64,000 nt of DNA, from positions 186,001-250,000 of the forward strand of contig NZ_SNXI01000002.1 of the NCBI RefSeq assembly GCF_004362895.1. The letters run 5' to 3'. Under the pieces are notes generated by a model, which saw only the letters and a list, made by a program, of their open reading frames with translations, made no database searches and was not told the DNA's origin. Source of the stretch: Idiomarina aquatica. GTDB lineage: Bacteria > Pseudomonadota > Gammaproteobacteria > Enterobacterales > Alteromonadaceae. Shown here piece after piece: positions 1-9,385 of the stretch. Both the position numbers and the translations under genes were made by a program. Position 1 is the first letter of the stretch; each line of letters begins with the position of its first letter.

Positions 1-79
1 CCTCTTCTGCACCACAACCAATAAGCAAAGCCGCAACAGCAACTGCCACCAACGAGCGTGAAAAAGTATGCACGTCCAT
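1..79 (-). CDS. Lipoprotein, N-terminal part only (runs off window start)
   Basis: Reading leftward from an ATG at 79, the first 26 codons encode a basic N-region, a hydrophobic stretch rich in Ala, Val and Leu, and then a lipobox LLIGC followed by GAEE. This is a lipoprotein signal peptide, with Cys22 as the lipidation site. The residues after Cys (Gly, Ala) give no inner-membrane retention signal, so outer-membrane sorting is likely. A GGGAG ribosome site lies about nine bases before the ATG. The body of the gene is outside the window, so its function cannot be said. Confidence 0.6.
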   Translation of the reverse strand, partial: MDVHTFSRSLVAVAVAALLIGCGAEE

Positions 80-196
80 GTTCGTTTCTCCCGATGTAAA
101 AGGAGAACAAGAATAGCGTCAGCAACAGGCGAAAAGGATAGAAGAAAGCGCAACACCACGTAGGATATGTGGGACATCGGGACAAACGGTTTGTAC

Positions 197-214
197 GTCG
201 CGCCCCAACGCGAC
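197..214. repeat. Single hairpin of the mosaic repeat family
   Basis: GTCGCG and CGCGAC form a 6-bp hairpin stem with a 6-base loop, preceded by TTGTAC. The same arms after the same TTGTAC occur near 5391-5414 with a different loop, which identifies it as a member of the intergenic hairpin family seen throughout the window. It lies in the gap between the divergent lipoprotein and the first hipA. I see nothing else in 80-190. Confidence 0.6.
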
Positions 215-230
215 TTTTAATATTCGAACA

Positions 231-288
231 GTAGTTTGCTACCGATTATTATGCAATCCTCAATATAAACGGTAGAATATTACCGTTT
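231..288 (+). promoter_or_regulatory. Probable operator/promoter of the first hipA module
   Basis: Two inverted repeats lie just before the toxin gene. One is GTAG-TTTG-CTAC at 231-242. The other is a 22-bp palindrome at 267-288 with perfect 8-bp arms AAACGGTA and TACCGTTT. HipB-type antitoxins autoregulate through such palindromes, so binding by the downstream XRE protein is a reasonable inference. The surrounding DNA is AT-rich, as expected for a promoter. Confidence 0.6.
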
Positions 289-335
289 TAATGTCTATAG
301 TACATATAAAGCGGAAACAAACTACCGGGTTGAAT

Positions 336-1667
336 ATGAGTGAAATAACGCTCCAGCTGTTTAATAAAGGAAGGTGGTGGGACGCTGCTCGTTTAAACTT
401 TAAAGGCGAGCGAATGAATGACGGCGTCACATTAACCTATTTACACGAATACCTTAAAGATAGTCCACATTACGGTGTTTCTGACTGCTGGGCTTGCAGT
501 GTCAATGCGCCGGTATCGGTCGCTCCGATAGATTATCCAAACTGGCCGGCATTGCTTGACGATTTGCTTCCCGTGGGTAAGTCCCGTGTTTGGTGGCTTA
601 ATTATTTGAATATGAGCCGACGTAGTGAGTTTGCACAAAACTATGCACTCCTCACACATGCCTGTATGTCGCCGATTGGCAATATGCGCATTAAAGAGGC
701 GGTTCCGGCGCTTGCGGGTGTCAATGCACAGCGCTTTAATATTTCTGATGTTGCCAGGTTGCAACACGACTTTCTTGAATATGCGAATGCACAGGGGGCT
801 GCTGTTGGTGGTGCAACAGGTGCCGGTGGCGTGGCACCTAAACTGTTGTTAATGGTGGAGGATGATCAAGTTTATATTGACGGAGACTTTGCTGGTAAAC
901 CGCTTGCTGCAATTCCTTATTTGACCAAGTTCGCTCGAAATACACGCTCGACGCGTGATAACGATATTCTGCGAGCTGAGGGCGTTTTTTACCAAGTTCT
1001 TGATGAATTGCTGGCCGATACACCGATAGAAACTATCGCCGTTAGTCATATGCTGACGCTTGAACATGAGTCACAAGTTAGTCTGTGGTTGCCCCGGTTT
1101 GATATTCAGACTAAGGATGGCGTTGCAAGTCGGATCGGTATGGAAAGCATCTATTCCATCATCAATACAGGTCCTGGTAGTTATCAGAATCATTTTGACG
1201 TAATGAGACGGGTGTGGAAAAAAATAAAAAGCAGCACATGCATGTCTAGTGATGACTTCGCAAAGCAATATTTAGCGCGAGATCTGCTTAACCTGGTGTT
1301 TGGTAATTCGGATAACCACGGACGCAATATTTCGTTTTTAAAGTTTGAGGGTGATATTCAGTTTGCACCTATTTATGATTTCGCGCCGATGAAGGCAGAT
1401 CCGGAAATGGTGACACGACTGTTTAAGTGGGGGAGTGACTTTGAATCGGGCGGCCAGGTGCGATTTGATCTCATCGTTAAGGCATTGGACGATTTTTGTG
1501 CTCCGGAAGATCTTTTGGCATTTTTGAATGACTTGGCACAGCGCTTAGTTGGGGTACCTGAACGACTAGAACACTATGGTTGTCCAGAGAGTATTTTTGA
1601 GTTCCCAGCCATTGGTTTTCGCGACCTTCCGAACAAGTTAAGAAATTTTGGAGTCACCTATGACTGA
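336..1667 (+). CDS. HipA-family serine/threonine kinase toxin (module 1)
   Basis: A 443-residue HipA-like toxin. Such proteins phosphorylate a translation-related target, glutamyl-tRNA synthetase in E. coli HipA; the target here is unknown. A Gly-rich loop AGGVAPK lies near residue 160. The catalytic motif GNSDNHGRN is at 323-331 (D326 the likely catalytic Asp, N331 a metal ligand), and a DFG-like YDFAP has D348. I chose the ATG at 336 rather than an upstream in-frame ATG at 291, because 291 abuts the operator palindrome and family proteins begin close to the 336 start. The toxin precedes its antitoxin and overlaps it by 8 bases, the reverse of classic hipBA. The family call is firm; the exact start is less so. 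Confidence 0.85.
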   Translation: MSEITLQLFNKGRWWDAARLNFKGERMNDGVTLTYLHEYLKDSPHYGVSDCWACSVNAPVSVAPIDYPNWPALLDDLLPVGKSRVWWLNYLNMSRRSEFAQNYALLTHACMSPIGNMRIKEAVPALAGVNAQRFNISDVARLQHDFLEYANAQGAAVGGATGAGGVAPKLLLMVEDDQVYIDGDFAGKPLAAIPYLTKFARNTRSTRDNDILRAEGVFYQVLDELLADTPIETIAVSHMLTLEHESQVSLWLPRFDIQTKDGVASRIGMESIYSIINTGPGSYQNHFDVMRRVWKKIKSSTCMSSDDFAKQYLARDLLNLVFGNSDNHGRNISFLKFEGDIQFAPIYDFAPMKADPEMVTRLFKWGSDFESGGQVRFDLIVKALDDFCAPEDLLAFLNDLAQRLVGVPERLEHYGCPESIFEFPAIGFRDLPNKLRNFGVTYD

Positions 1668-1938
1668 TCTGCCGGTAGAAAAACGCAGAGCTATAATGCA
1701 AGCAATAGAGGATGGCCTGTCGAACGGTGAGCTTTCTGTGGGTGAAGCGATAAAAATAATCCGATCTGATTTATATGGTATGAGCCAGGCGCACTATGCG
1801 CGCTTCATGGGGATATCGGATAAAACATTGCGCGATATTGAGAAAGGCAATACCGATCCACGACTATCCATAGTTACGAAACTATTAGAGTCCGGCGGCA
1901 TGCGTTTATCGGCTAAAGCGGTTGGGGTGAGGGTTTAG
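1660..1938 (+). CDS. XRE/HTH antitoxin of HipB type, downstream of its toxin
   Basis: A 92-residue protein with a Cro/C1-type helix-turn-helix: the stretch YARFMGISDKTLRDIEKG followed by DPRLSIVTKLL matches the XRE core. It has an N-terminal helical extension of about 40 residues that classic HipB lacks. The start is the ATG inside the overlap with the hipA stop; a TTG at 1648 is a weaker alternative. Translational coupling and position make it the probable antitoxin and autorepressor, with the palindrome at 267-288 as likely operator. The stop codon TAG is the first base triplet of the mosaic repeat that follows. Confidence 0.8.
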   Translation: MTDLPVEKRRAIMQAIEDGLSNGELSVGEAIKIIRSDLYGMSQAHYARFMGISDKTLRDIEKGNTDPRLSIVTKLLESGGMRLSAKAVGVRV

Positions 1939-2068
1939 GCTCGCTGCGCTCGCGGTTTAGGGCCTTCGGCCGGTTTAGGGTTTAACGCGCGAAGCGCCTA
2001 AACCCGTGCGCCGAAGGCAGCACGCTACACCGCGAGCGCAGCGAGCCTACCCCGGCCGAAGGCCCCAA
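1936..2068. repeat. Mosaic palindromic repeat, long composite form
   Basis: A GC-rich array of short hairpins such as CTCGCTGCGCTCGCGGT, GGCCTTCGGCC and GCGCGAAGCGC, joined by linkers of the type GGTTTAG or GTGTAG. The left half (GGCTCGCTGCGCTCGCGG) recurs as its reverse complement in the right half, so the whole unit can also fold as one long stem. It begins at the stop codon of the antitoxin and ends just before the stop of the convergent porin gene, so it could act as a bidirectional terminator-like element. Confidence 0.75.
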
Positions 2069-2072
2069 GTGT

Positions 2073-3242
2073 TTAGAACTTATACATCGCCATCAATTGC
2101 AGACGATTCAAATCGCCATCAACACCGGCTTCGGTTTCGCGTGATGCTTGTGAAATTTCGGCACCGAAGGTCAGGTTAGAGGCGGCTGAATACATTACGT
2201 TAAACGCCAGGCGTTCGGTGTATTCGGTCATGTCGCCTGCCAATGTCAGCAACGCATCGTCGTTGTCAGCCCAACCGCGCGAGTAAACGACGTTGGAACG
2301 CAGTTTTTCGGTCCAGAAGTGACGGTACGCAAACGAAATGCCGGTCGAATCAATCGCTTCCAGTTCGCCATTAGCATCAATGTAAGCGCCGTTCCAGGTG
2401 TTCAGACCCAAATAGCGACCTAAACCTGAGCCGGTAGTGATTGATGCACGAATGTCGTCCATACCAAAGGTGTACTTGGCACCTAAGCTGACACCGTAAC
2501 CAAAGGTGGTTTCATCGTCACCAGTTTGGCCCACATCATAGGTCAACTGACGCAACAAGACTGAACCCTGCCACGACAAATTGTCGCTCTTGCCCGAATA
2601 TTTAAAGGTTACATCCGGCATAAAACCATCGCTGGAAATAATACGGCCGCCGCCGGCAGGCGTCACGGTAGTTTCAGGGTTTTCGATAGAGGCGCTAAAA
2701 CCGCCCGAGGTGTAACGAATTTGTGCCTGGCGGTTAAAGATAATGCCGTCGGTAATACCGATAAAGTCGACTGACTCGGCCAGAATGTTCAGATCCTGGA
2801 AGTTTGACCAGGTTTGCCCGAAGGTCCAGTTACCGTACTTTAAGAACGCCTGACGCAAGCGCGGGTTATAGGAGTTAGAAATGCGCTCGTCACCGTCGGG
2901 GGTTAACTGAAAATCCATTTCGATGTGGCCGGTCAGCGTCTGACCGTTATCGAGTTCGGTATTGGTGGTAAAGAAGAACCGCGACTGGCGTGCATGGAAA
3001 TCGGTGGTCAGGTCATCGCCTTCGCCGCCGACCGGCGTAATGCTGGGAATGTATTGTTGGCGACCAATGTTGGCGCTGGATGGCGCCTGGCCATCGGCAT
3101 AATCAGACACTAACATGTCCAGTTTTACGTAACCGCCAAAGTCAAAATCAGTTTCCTGTGCTTGCGCGCCGAAGCTGGCAACGCCTAAAACAGCCGCTGC
3201 TGCCGCTGTTAATTTAAACGTGTTCTTTTTACTTGAGGCCAT
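2073..3242 (-). CDS. DcaP-type outer-membrane porin
   Basis: A 389-residue secreted beta-barrel. The signal peptide ends at FGAQAQ, and the mature protein starts ETDFDFGGYVKLDM, typical of DcaP-like trimeric porins. Further family features are RQSRFFFTT, GHIEMDF, RLRQAFLKYG and the FGQTWSNF segment; the C-terminus ends in Phe (MAMYKF), as outer-membrane barrels do. Two adjacent ATGs (3245, 3242) follow GGGAG; 3242 gives the better spacing. DcaP porins take up small anionic organic solutes. It is divergent from acs and shares its regulatory region, so acetate or other short-chain acids are plausible substrates, which is inference. Confidence 0.85.
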   Translation of the reverse strand: MASSKKNTFKLTAAAAAVLGVASFGAQAQETDFDFGGYVKLDMLVSDYADGQAPSSANIGRQQYIPSITPVGGEGDDLTTDFHARQSRFFFTTNTELDNGQTLTGHIEMDFQLTPDGDERISNSYNPRLRQAFLKYGNWTFGQTWSNFQDLNILAESVDFIGITDGIIFNRQAQIRYTSGGFSASIENPETTVTPAGGGRIISSDGFMPDVTFKYSGKSDNLSWQGSVLLRQLTYDVGQTGDDETTFGYGVSLGAKYTFGMDDIRASITTGSGLGRYLGLNTWNGAYIDANGELEAIDSTGISFAYRHFWTEKLRSNVVYSRGWADNDDALLTLAGDMTEYTERLAFNVMYSAASNLTFGAEISQASRETEAGVDGDLNRLQLMAMYKF

Positions 3243-3346
3243 CATCTGTTCTCCCGTGTCAGCCAAGTTTTTATGCTTACTTTTTGTGAGCCAAGAAGCT
3301 TTATAAACGCCATTAATTCTGGGTAATTGTTCAATTTTTCGCAATC

Positions 3347-3390
3347 TAGACTATGGTCTAATAGTGTTCAGCCCGCGTATTCCGTACAAA
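3347..3390 (+). promoter_or_regulatory. acs promoter with predicted CrbR box
   Basis: A perfect inverted repeat TAGAC-TATG-GTCTA lies at 3347-3360. It is followed, 24 bases later, by a -10-like TACAAA at 3385-3390, with no convincing -35. The same arrangement (TAGAC-N4-GTCCA, 24 bases, TACATT) precedes the symporter operon at 13139-13182. LuxR-type regulators bind inverted repeats of this size, so I propose this is the site of CrbR, encoded at 8653. The assignment is inferred from position and sharing. Confidence 0.55.
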
Positions 3391-3422
3391 TGAGTCATTA
3401 AGCGAATAAGGAGGAAGTGGTA

Positions 3423-5363
<1,941 letters not shown>

Positions 5364-5365
5364 GT

Positions 5366-5500
5366 CGTGTCCCGACGATCTTGTACGTCGCGTCCTGACG
5401 CGACTGAACCCACCCGTGCGTCAGGACGCACGCTACGAGCAAGATCGTAGCTCGCGCTCTGGCGCGAGGGTGTTTGCCTGCGTCAGGACGCAGGCTACGG
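5366..5500. repeat. Mosaic hairpin repeat, four-hairpin array
   Basis: Successive hairpins with different words: GTCGCG/CGCGAC, CGTGCGTC/GACGCACG, CTCGCGC/GCGCGAG and GCCTGCGTC/GACGCAGGC, several ending in the linker GCTACG or its complement GTAGC. An outer pair (CGATCTTG at 5386 and CAAGATCG at 5440) can enclose the inner hairpins. It lies between convergent acs and hipA, and its right edge supplies the TAG stop of the hipA gene on the minus strand (5495-5497). Confidence 0.75.
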
Positions 5501-6709
5501 GTATTTGCGTTTCTTGTCATGCCGATAAGTGCTAACCGTTGCTGTTTGATGCATTGTTCGGGATAGATGCCGTGAAATGGATTCCTTTAATCCATCAATG
5601 AGCTTTACCTCTTCGCTATCTACTAAAAGCTCCTCGATACGTTGAGCAAACTCATGAATTATGTCTTTTGCGCCTCTTATTTTAAATCCAGGTCCATCGG
5701 CCAATGCAAGTAAATGACTGAACGAAGGAAACTCCTTCGAGCCCGCCATTTTCAACGCCATCTTATTATCGATGTCCTCGTAAATCAGTGTATGAGTGAT
5801 GTCGAAAGGAGGACTTACAAAAACTTCACTCATGTCAGGCGTGTATTGCAGGGCAAAATTTTTGAGATGTGCATCGCCGTTGCCGATCAAGCAGTTGAAC
5901 ACAATGTAACGATACATGCGGGTGACTTCTTGTAAGTCATTGGTATAAAGCATAGTGGCGCGTAACAAAGCTTCGTAACCACCTTGGTATTTGGCATCAG
6001 GCGTATTCGCGCGCTTCATCAGCGTGGTAAAATCTTCATAGCCTAGCCATTGGCCATTCGGCCGGTCAAAGCGCTCGATCACAAAATGCTGCAGATCGTT
6101 AGACAGATATGTTGCCGGTGGCGCCAAACCGCAGGCATGAGCGGCTTGCATGCAAACATATTCATTCACGGTCAGTAGAGGGAAAGCTTCGTCATAAGTT
6201 TTTACAATAACCCCGGGTTGCGGGACAGTTCGGTCAGTTATGTTCGAAATACTGACTTTGGGCTGAACGCCAGAAACGGCGTTGCGTAAGTAATATCGTT
6301 CCAATAATTGTGGGAACAGCGATTCTGTACCTTGGTAGTCGAGAATATCGGTTAAAGACAAAGGCTCTACGTCATCAAGTTGGAGTTCGCTTTGGTAGCA
6401 TAATTGACCGATGCCGTTGTTTTGCTGTAATGCCAATAAGTACATGTCATCCAGTTTGGCATACCGAGCAAGTCGCTCAGCAATAAATCGTCGGTTGAAT
6501 CCTTCAGGTAAATTTTGACTAAAAATGGGGTGAAGCGCACCACTGTTATAACTTCGTAGGTCTCTGCGGGTCATCGTGAGCGACACAAAAACGTCATCTG
6601 AGGTCGGGTGGTAATTATAAACAGCGCCGTGCGTTAACAAGCCAAGCTTTTCATGTTGGTTGGCTACGTTAATCGACGTGATCTTTTTCGGCAGTATTTT
6701 GCTCGTCAT
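5495..6709 (-). CDS. hipA: HipA-family kinase toxin (module 2)
   Basis: 404 residues, close to classic HipA. The N-terminal couple_hipA subdomain (about 1-110) contains LGLLTHG and the SGALHPIFSQNLPEG motif. The Gly-rich loop SGVQPK is at 146-151. The kinase catalytic motif GNGDAHLKN is at 276-284 with D279, and the DFG-like FDIT has D303. It overlaps the upstream antitoxin by 4 bases (ATGA), the usual hipBA coupling. Its target is probably a component of translation, by analogy only. Its last codons and stop lie in a mosaic repeat hairpin. Confidence 0.9.
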   Translation of the reverse strand: MTSKILPKKITSINVANQHEKLGLLTHGAVYNYHPTSDDVFVSLTMTRRDLRSYNSGALHPIFSQNLPEGFNRRFIAERLARYAKLDDMYLLALQQNNGIGQLCYQSELQLDDVEPLSLTDILDYQGTESLFPQLLERYYLRNAVSGVQPKVSISNITDRTVPQPGVIVKTYDEAFPLLTVNEYVCMQAAHACGLAPPATYLSNDLQHFVIERFDRPNGQWLGYEDFTTLMKRANTPDAKYQGGYEALLRATMLYTNDLQEVTRMYRYIVFNCLIGNGDAHLKNFALQYTPDMSEVFVSPPFDITHTLIYEDIDNKMALKMAGSKEFPSFSHLLALADGPGFKIRGAKDIIHEFAQRIEELLVDSEEVKLIDGLKESISRHLSRTMHQTATVSTYRHDKKRKYP

Positions 6710-6963
6710 TCGTCATCCTTAAACAAATCATCAAGATCATCCCAATCGGGCAGCGTATGCTGACGCTGCTGGATCGCTAAATCAAAATTAAGATAATGAA
6801 TGTAGCGTAAAAGAATATCTAATGACCCGGTAAAACGACCATTTTCAATTTCAGACAATGTGCTCTTATGGATACCTGTGGCCTGCGCAACCTGCTGCTG
6901 CGTGAGTTTCCGGCTTTTCCGCTCAGCCGCTAAGGCTTGCCCGATAGTATTGAGAGAAGTCAT
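6706..6963 (-). CDS. hipB: HipB-type XRE antitoxin (module 2)
   Basis: 85 residues with a clear XRE helix-turn-helix at about 10-60: LTQQQVAQATGIHKSTLSEIENG. The acidic tail DDLDDLFKDDE may contact the toxin. It is encoded upstream of hipA with a 4-base overlap, the classic order. It would repress its own promoter in the AT-rich divergent region to the right, where the palindrome TTGCTA-TT-TAGCAA lies at 7007-7020. Confidence 0.88.
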   Translation of the reverse strand: MTSLNTIGQALAAERKSRKLTQQQVAQATGIHKSTLSEIENGRFTGSLDILLRYIHYLNFDLAIQQRQHTLPDWDDLDDLFKDDE

Positions 6964-7124
6964 TTGTTAGTCAAATAGCGAACTTTGTTAAATTAAAGCA
7001 TTAAGTTTGCTATTTAGCAATAAATCATGCTTTTTATCTTTAGTCAAAATCTATGAATCACTTGATGTAGTATATTAATAGTCTATATTTAATAAATAAG
7101 TTACTAATTGATAAAATATGATAA
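6964..7124. promoter_or_regulatory. Divergent promoter region between two hipBA modules
   Basis: About 160 AT-rich bases serve two back-to-back toxin-antitoxin operons. A perfect palindrome TTGCTATTTAGCAA is at 7007-7020, and a related half-site with TAGCGAA is at 6976-6982. The right part, near 7060-7100, is rich in TATATT and TAATAG words suited to a -10 for the rightward operon, but I cannot pick one site. Shared control by either antitoxin is possible. Confidence 0.5.
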
Positions 7125-7412
7125 ATGAAATCTGAAGAATTCTTAACTACCCTCGGCAGTATTGTTAAACGAACCCGGTCGAAAACGATGGATCAAGCCG
7201 ATTTTGCTCAGCGCGTGGGGTGTGGCGTTGCCACGCTATCGCGTTTGGAAAATGGCCAACCGGTGAATGCAGAGACCTTATTCACAGCCCTCGAACTTTT
7301 GGGTTTGCTGGACGACTATATTGCGGTCGGCGATGAGCAGAATGCACGCCTGGCCAACGCGCCGCTGCGGAAAAAACGTAAACCTGAAAGTGATTTGCCA
7401 AATGATTTCTGA
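7125..7412 (+). CDS. XRE-family antitoxin (module 3)
   Basis: 95 residues. The helix-turn-helix stretch MDQADFAQRVGCGVATLSRLENG is followed by a basic tail (PLRKKRKPESD). It starts at the ATG at 7125 with no clear ribosome site. Its end overlaps the following hipA by 11 bases, so the two are translated as a pair. It is only weakly similar by eye to the module 2 antitoxin across the divergent promoter, so the modules are not a recent duplication. Confidence 0.82.
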   Translation: MKSEEFLTTLGSIVKRTRSKTMDQADFAQRVGCGVATLSRLENGQPVNAETLFTALELLGLLDDYIAVGDEQNARLANAPLRKKRKPESDLPNDF

Positions 7413-8604
7413 AGCCTATGTTTTTGTCGAGGGACTAGAAACCGAACCGGTAGTTTGCGGAGTGGTTCATTACGATGCGGTGAACCAACTGGGGCGGTTT
7501 CGTTATGGTAAATCCTATTTGGCACGGCAAGATGCCTTTGCGCTTGATCCGATTCACTTACCGCTGACAGAAAATACCCACGAGACACGTGTCAATAAGG
7601 GGCTTTTCGGTGTATTGAGTGATGCTGGTGCTGACGCGTGGGGTCGCAAGCTAATTTTGCAACTACGCAAAACCAAACCAAAAAATGAACTCGAATTTAT
7701 TATTGCCGGGGCCTCAATGGGTGTCGGGGCGCTCAGTTTTAGTCTTTCGCGGAGTAAATCGAAGTCTCCCACCAATCGAAACTCATTGGATAATTTGAAT
7801 TTACTGGTAGAGGGTAAAAACAAAATCCTAGCCGCCGAAACCGTCTCGGTCGAGGTCAAAAAGGCCTTTCAGTATGGTGATTCAATGGGAGGGGCTCGAC
7901 CTAAAACCGTATTAATCCATGATAACCAAATGCATTTGGTTAAATTCAACCGCAGCGACGATCTGATAAATATTTGTCGGGTAGAATTTGCCGCGATGCA
8001 GTTATTGGCTCAGATTGATGACGTCAACGTTGCAGAAACGGAATTAATCAATGGGGTTGAAGATCTGTTACTAGTGCGACGTTTTGACCGCAGTGGAACA
8101 GATGTTTCACACCACCTTATAAGTGCTAATTCGCTGCTACTGGAAGGGCATGTGAGTGAGGCTGCGTTAACAAAATGGTACTCGTACGGAGCGCTGGCCG
8201 AGTACTTACGACGATACAGCAGACGTGCCAAAGACGCGGAAGAACTCTACAAACGAATGGTGTTTAATGCCCTCATTGGTAACACCGATGATCACGGGCG
8301 CAACCATGCGTTAATTTGGCACTTAAAAGGCGGAGGTTGGCAATTGTCACCTGCTTACGATGTTTTGCCTGTTAATAATACGCGTTTACATGCAATTGGC
8401 CTGGGTGACGAAGGTCGCTTTGCCAGTCGTAAAAACTTATTATCGCAAGCCAAGCGCTTTGGTCTTTCAGCGCAAAAAGCCCAAGCAATTGTGAATGATA
8501 TTCATGACTTGGTGGATGATTGGGAAGTGCATTTTTCCCGAGCGGGAGTCAGTGATGGCGATATTGAACGACTGAAGGGTATTATCCCCAGCCTTGCGCG
8601 TTAG
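7402..8604 (+). CDS. HipA-family kinase toxin (module 3)
   Basis: 400 residues from the ATG at 7402, inside the antitoxin's last codons. An open frame extends upstream to 7267, but that stretch only shadows the antitoxin gene. The Gly-rich loop SMGGARPK is at 161-168, the catalytic motif GNTDDHGRN at 293-301 (D296) and the DFG-like YDVLP has D320. The N-terminus (EGLETEPVVCGVVHYD) resembles the shorter HipA-like proteins often annotated as HipA-domain toxins rather than E. coli HipA. With modules 1 and 2 it makes three unlike HipA kinases within 8.6 kb. Confidence 0.87.
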   Translation: MISEAYVFVEGLETEPVVCGVVHYDAVNQLGRFRYGKSYLARQDAFALDPIHLPLTENTHETRVNKGLFGVLSDAGADAWGRKLILQLRKTKPKNELEFIIAGASMGVGALSFSLSRSKSKSPTNRNSLDNLNLLVEGKNKILAAETVSVEVKKAFQYGDSMGGARPKTVLIHDNQMHLVKFNRSDDLINICRVEFAAMQLLAQIDDVNVAETELINGVEDLLLVRRFDRSGTDVSHHLISANSLLLEGHVSEAALTKWYSYGALAEYLRRYSRRAKDAEELYKRMVFNALIGNTDDHGRNHALIWHLKGGGWQLSPAYDVLPVNNTRLHAIGLGDEGRFASRKNLLSQAKRFGLSAQKAQAIVNDIHDLVDDWEVHFSRAGVSDGDIERLKGIIPSLAR

Positions 8605-8652
8605 CGGCAAGTTGGGTAGCTTATAGCAATTGCTTCGAAGATAAGAATAATT

Positions 8653-9285
8653 ATGGCTAAGTTTTTGATTGCGGATGATCATCCGTTGTTCCGCGAGGCG
8701 TTGCAGGGTGCGCTGGGTAATCATTTTGAAGAACTGACTTTGCGTGAGGCGGAGGATCTGGACTCGACGCTGGCGGCGCTTAATCAAGATGATGACGTGG
8801 ATCTGTTATTGCTTGATCTGCACATGCCGGGTAGTGGCGATCTGTATGGTCTGATCCGTGTTCGCGAAGACTTTCCGTTATTGCCGGTGGCTATTATTTC
8901 CGGCTCTGAAGATGCATCGATTGTGGCTAAATGCATTGGTTTTGGGGCGCTCGGTTTTATTCCTAAGTCGCTGTCGTCGGCGAAAATTGCCGAGGCGATT
9001 GATACAATTCTGCAGGGCGATACCTGGGTGCCTGAAGAAACCCGCGGCCGCTTGGATAGCATTACCGACGAGGATCAGGAGCTGGCGCGCAAAGTGTCTG
9101 AGCTGACACCGCAACAATATCGGGTACTGCACTTTTTGCACGAGGGCTTGCTGAATAAGCAGATTGCCTACCAGCTTAATATTACCGAAGCGACCGTTAA
9201 AGCGCATATCACCGCCATATTCCGCAAACTCGGCGTCTACAGCCGCACCCAGGCCGTGCTCGTGGCCGAGCGACTGCAGTTGTGA
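8653..9285 (+). CDS. crbR: LuxR-family response regulator of the acetate switch
   Basis: 210 residues. The receiver domain (1-120) has the acidic pair at D8-D9, phospho-acceptor D55 in LLLLDLHMPG, and Lys in PKS near 104. The LuxR/FixJ helix-turn-helix (148-210) contains LTPQQYRVLHFL, NKQIAYQLNITEATVKAH and IFRKLG. Immediate pairing with a transporter-histidine kinase hybrid is the signature of CrbR/CrbS (ErdR/MxtR in Pseudomonas), which activates acs in Vibrio. Likely targets here are acs and the symporter, by way of the shared TAGAC-N4-GTCYA box. The gene name rests on this context. Confidence 0.85.
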   Translation: MAKFLIADDHPLFREALQGALGNHFEELTLREAEDLDSTLAALNQDDDVDLLLLDLHMPGSGDLYGLIRVREDFPLLPVAIISGSEDASIVAKCIGFGALGFIPKSLSSAKIAEAIDTILQGDTWVPEETRGRLDSITDEDQELARKVSELTPQQYRVLHFLHEGLLNKQIAYQLNITEATVKAHITAIFRKLGVYSRTQAVLVAERLQL

Positions 9286-9296
9286 CTTGTTTGTTA

Positions 9297-9363
9297 CGGT
9301 AGCTCGCGCCTCTGGCGCGAGGATGTTTTTTGTGACTTGCGCCAAAGGCGCAAGCTACGATAT
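9297..9363. repeat. Mosaic hairpin repeat, facing pair
   Basis: Two hairpins face each other. GTAGCTCGCGCC-TCT-GGCGCGAG is on the left, and CTTGCGCC-AAA-GGCGCAAGCTAC is on the right. The outer GTAGC and GCTAC ends also pair, so the unit can fold as a cruciform with two arms. It lies between crbR and crbS and could attenuate read-through between them. Confidence 0.75.
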
Positions 9364-9385
9364 GTTTCTTGATGGGCGCTAAACA

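Noticed and set aside
291-335. Upstream ATG at 291 as the start of the first hipA
   Set aside because: It lies two bases after the operator palindrome and would leave no room for a ribosome site. The ATG at 336 gives the family's usual N-terminus.
7267-7401. Upstream extension of the third hipA
   Set aside because: The extra 45 codons overlap the antitoxin in another frame and resemble no HipA N-terminus.
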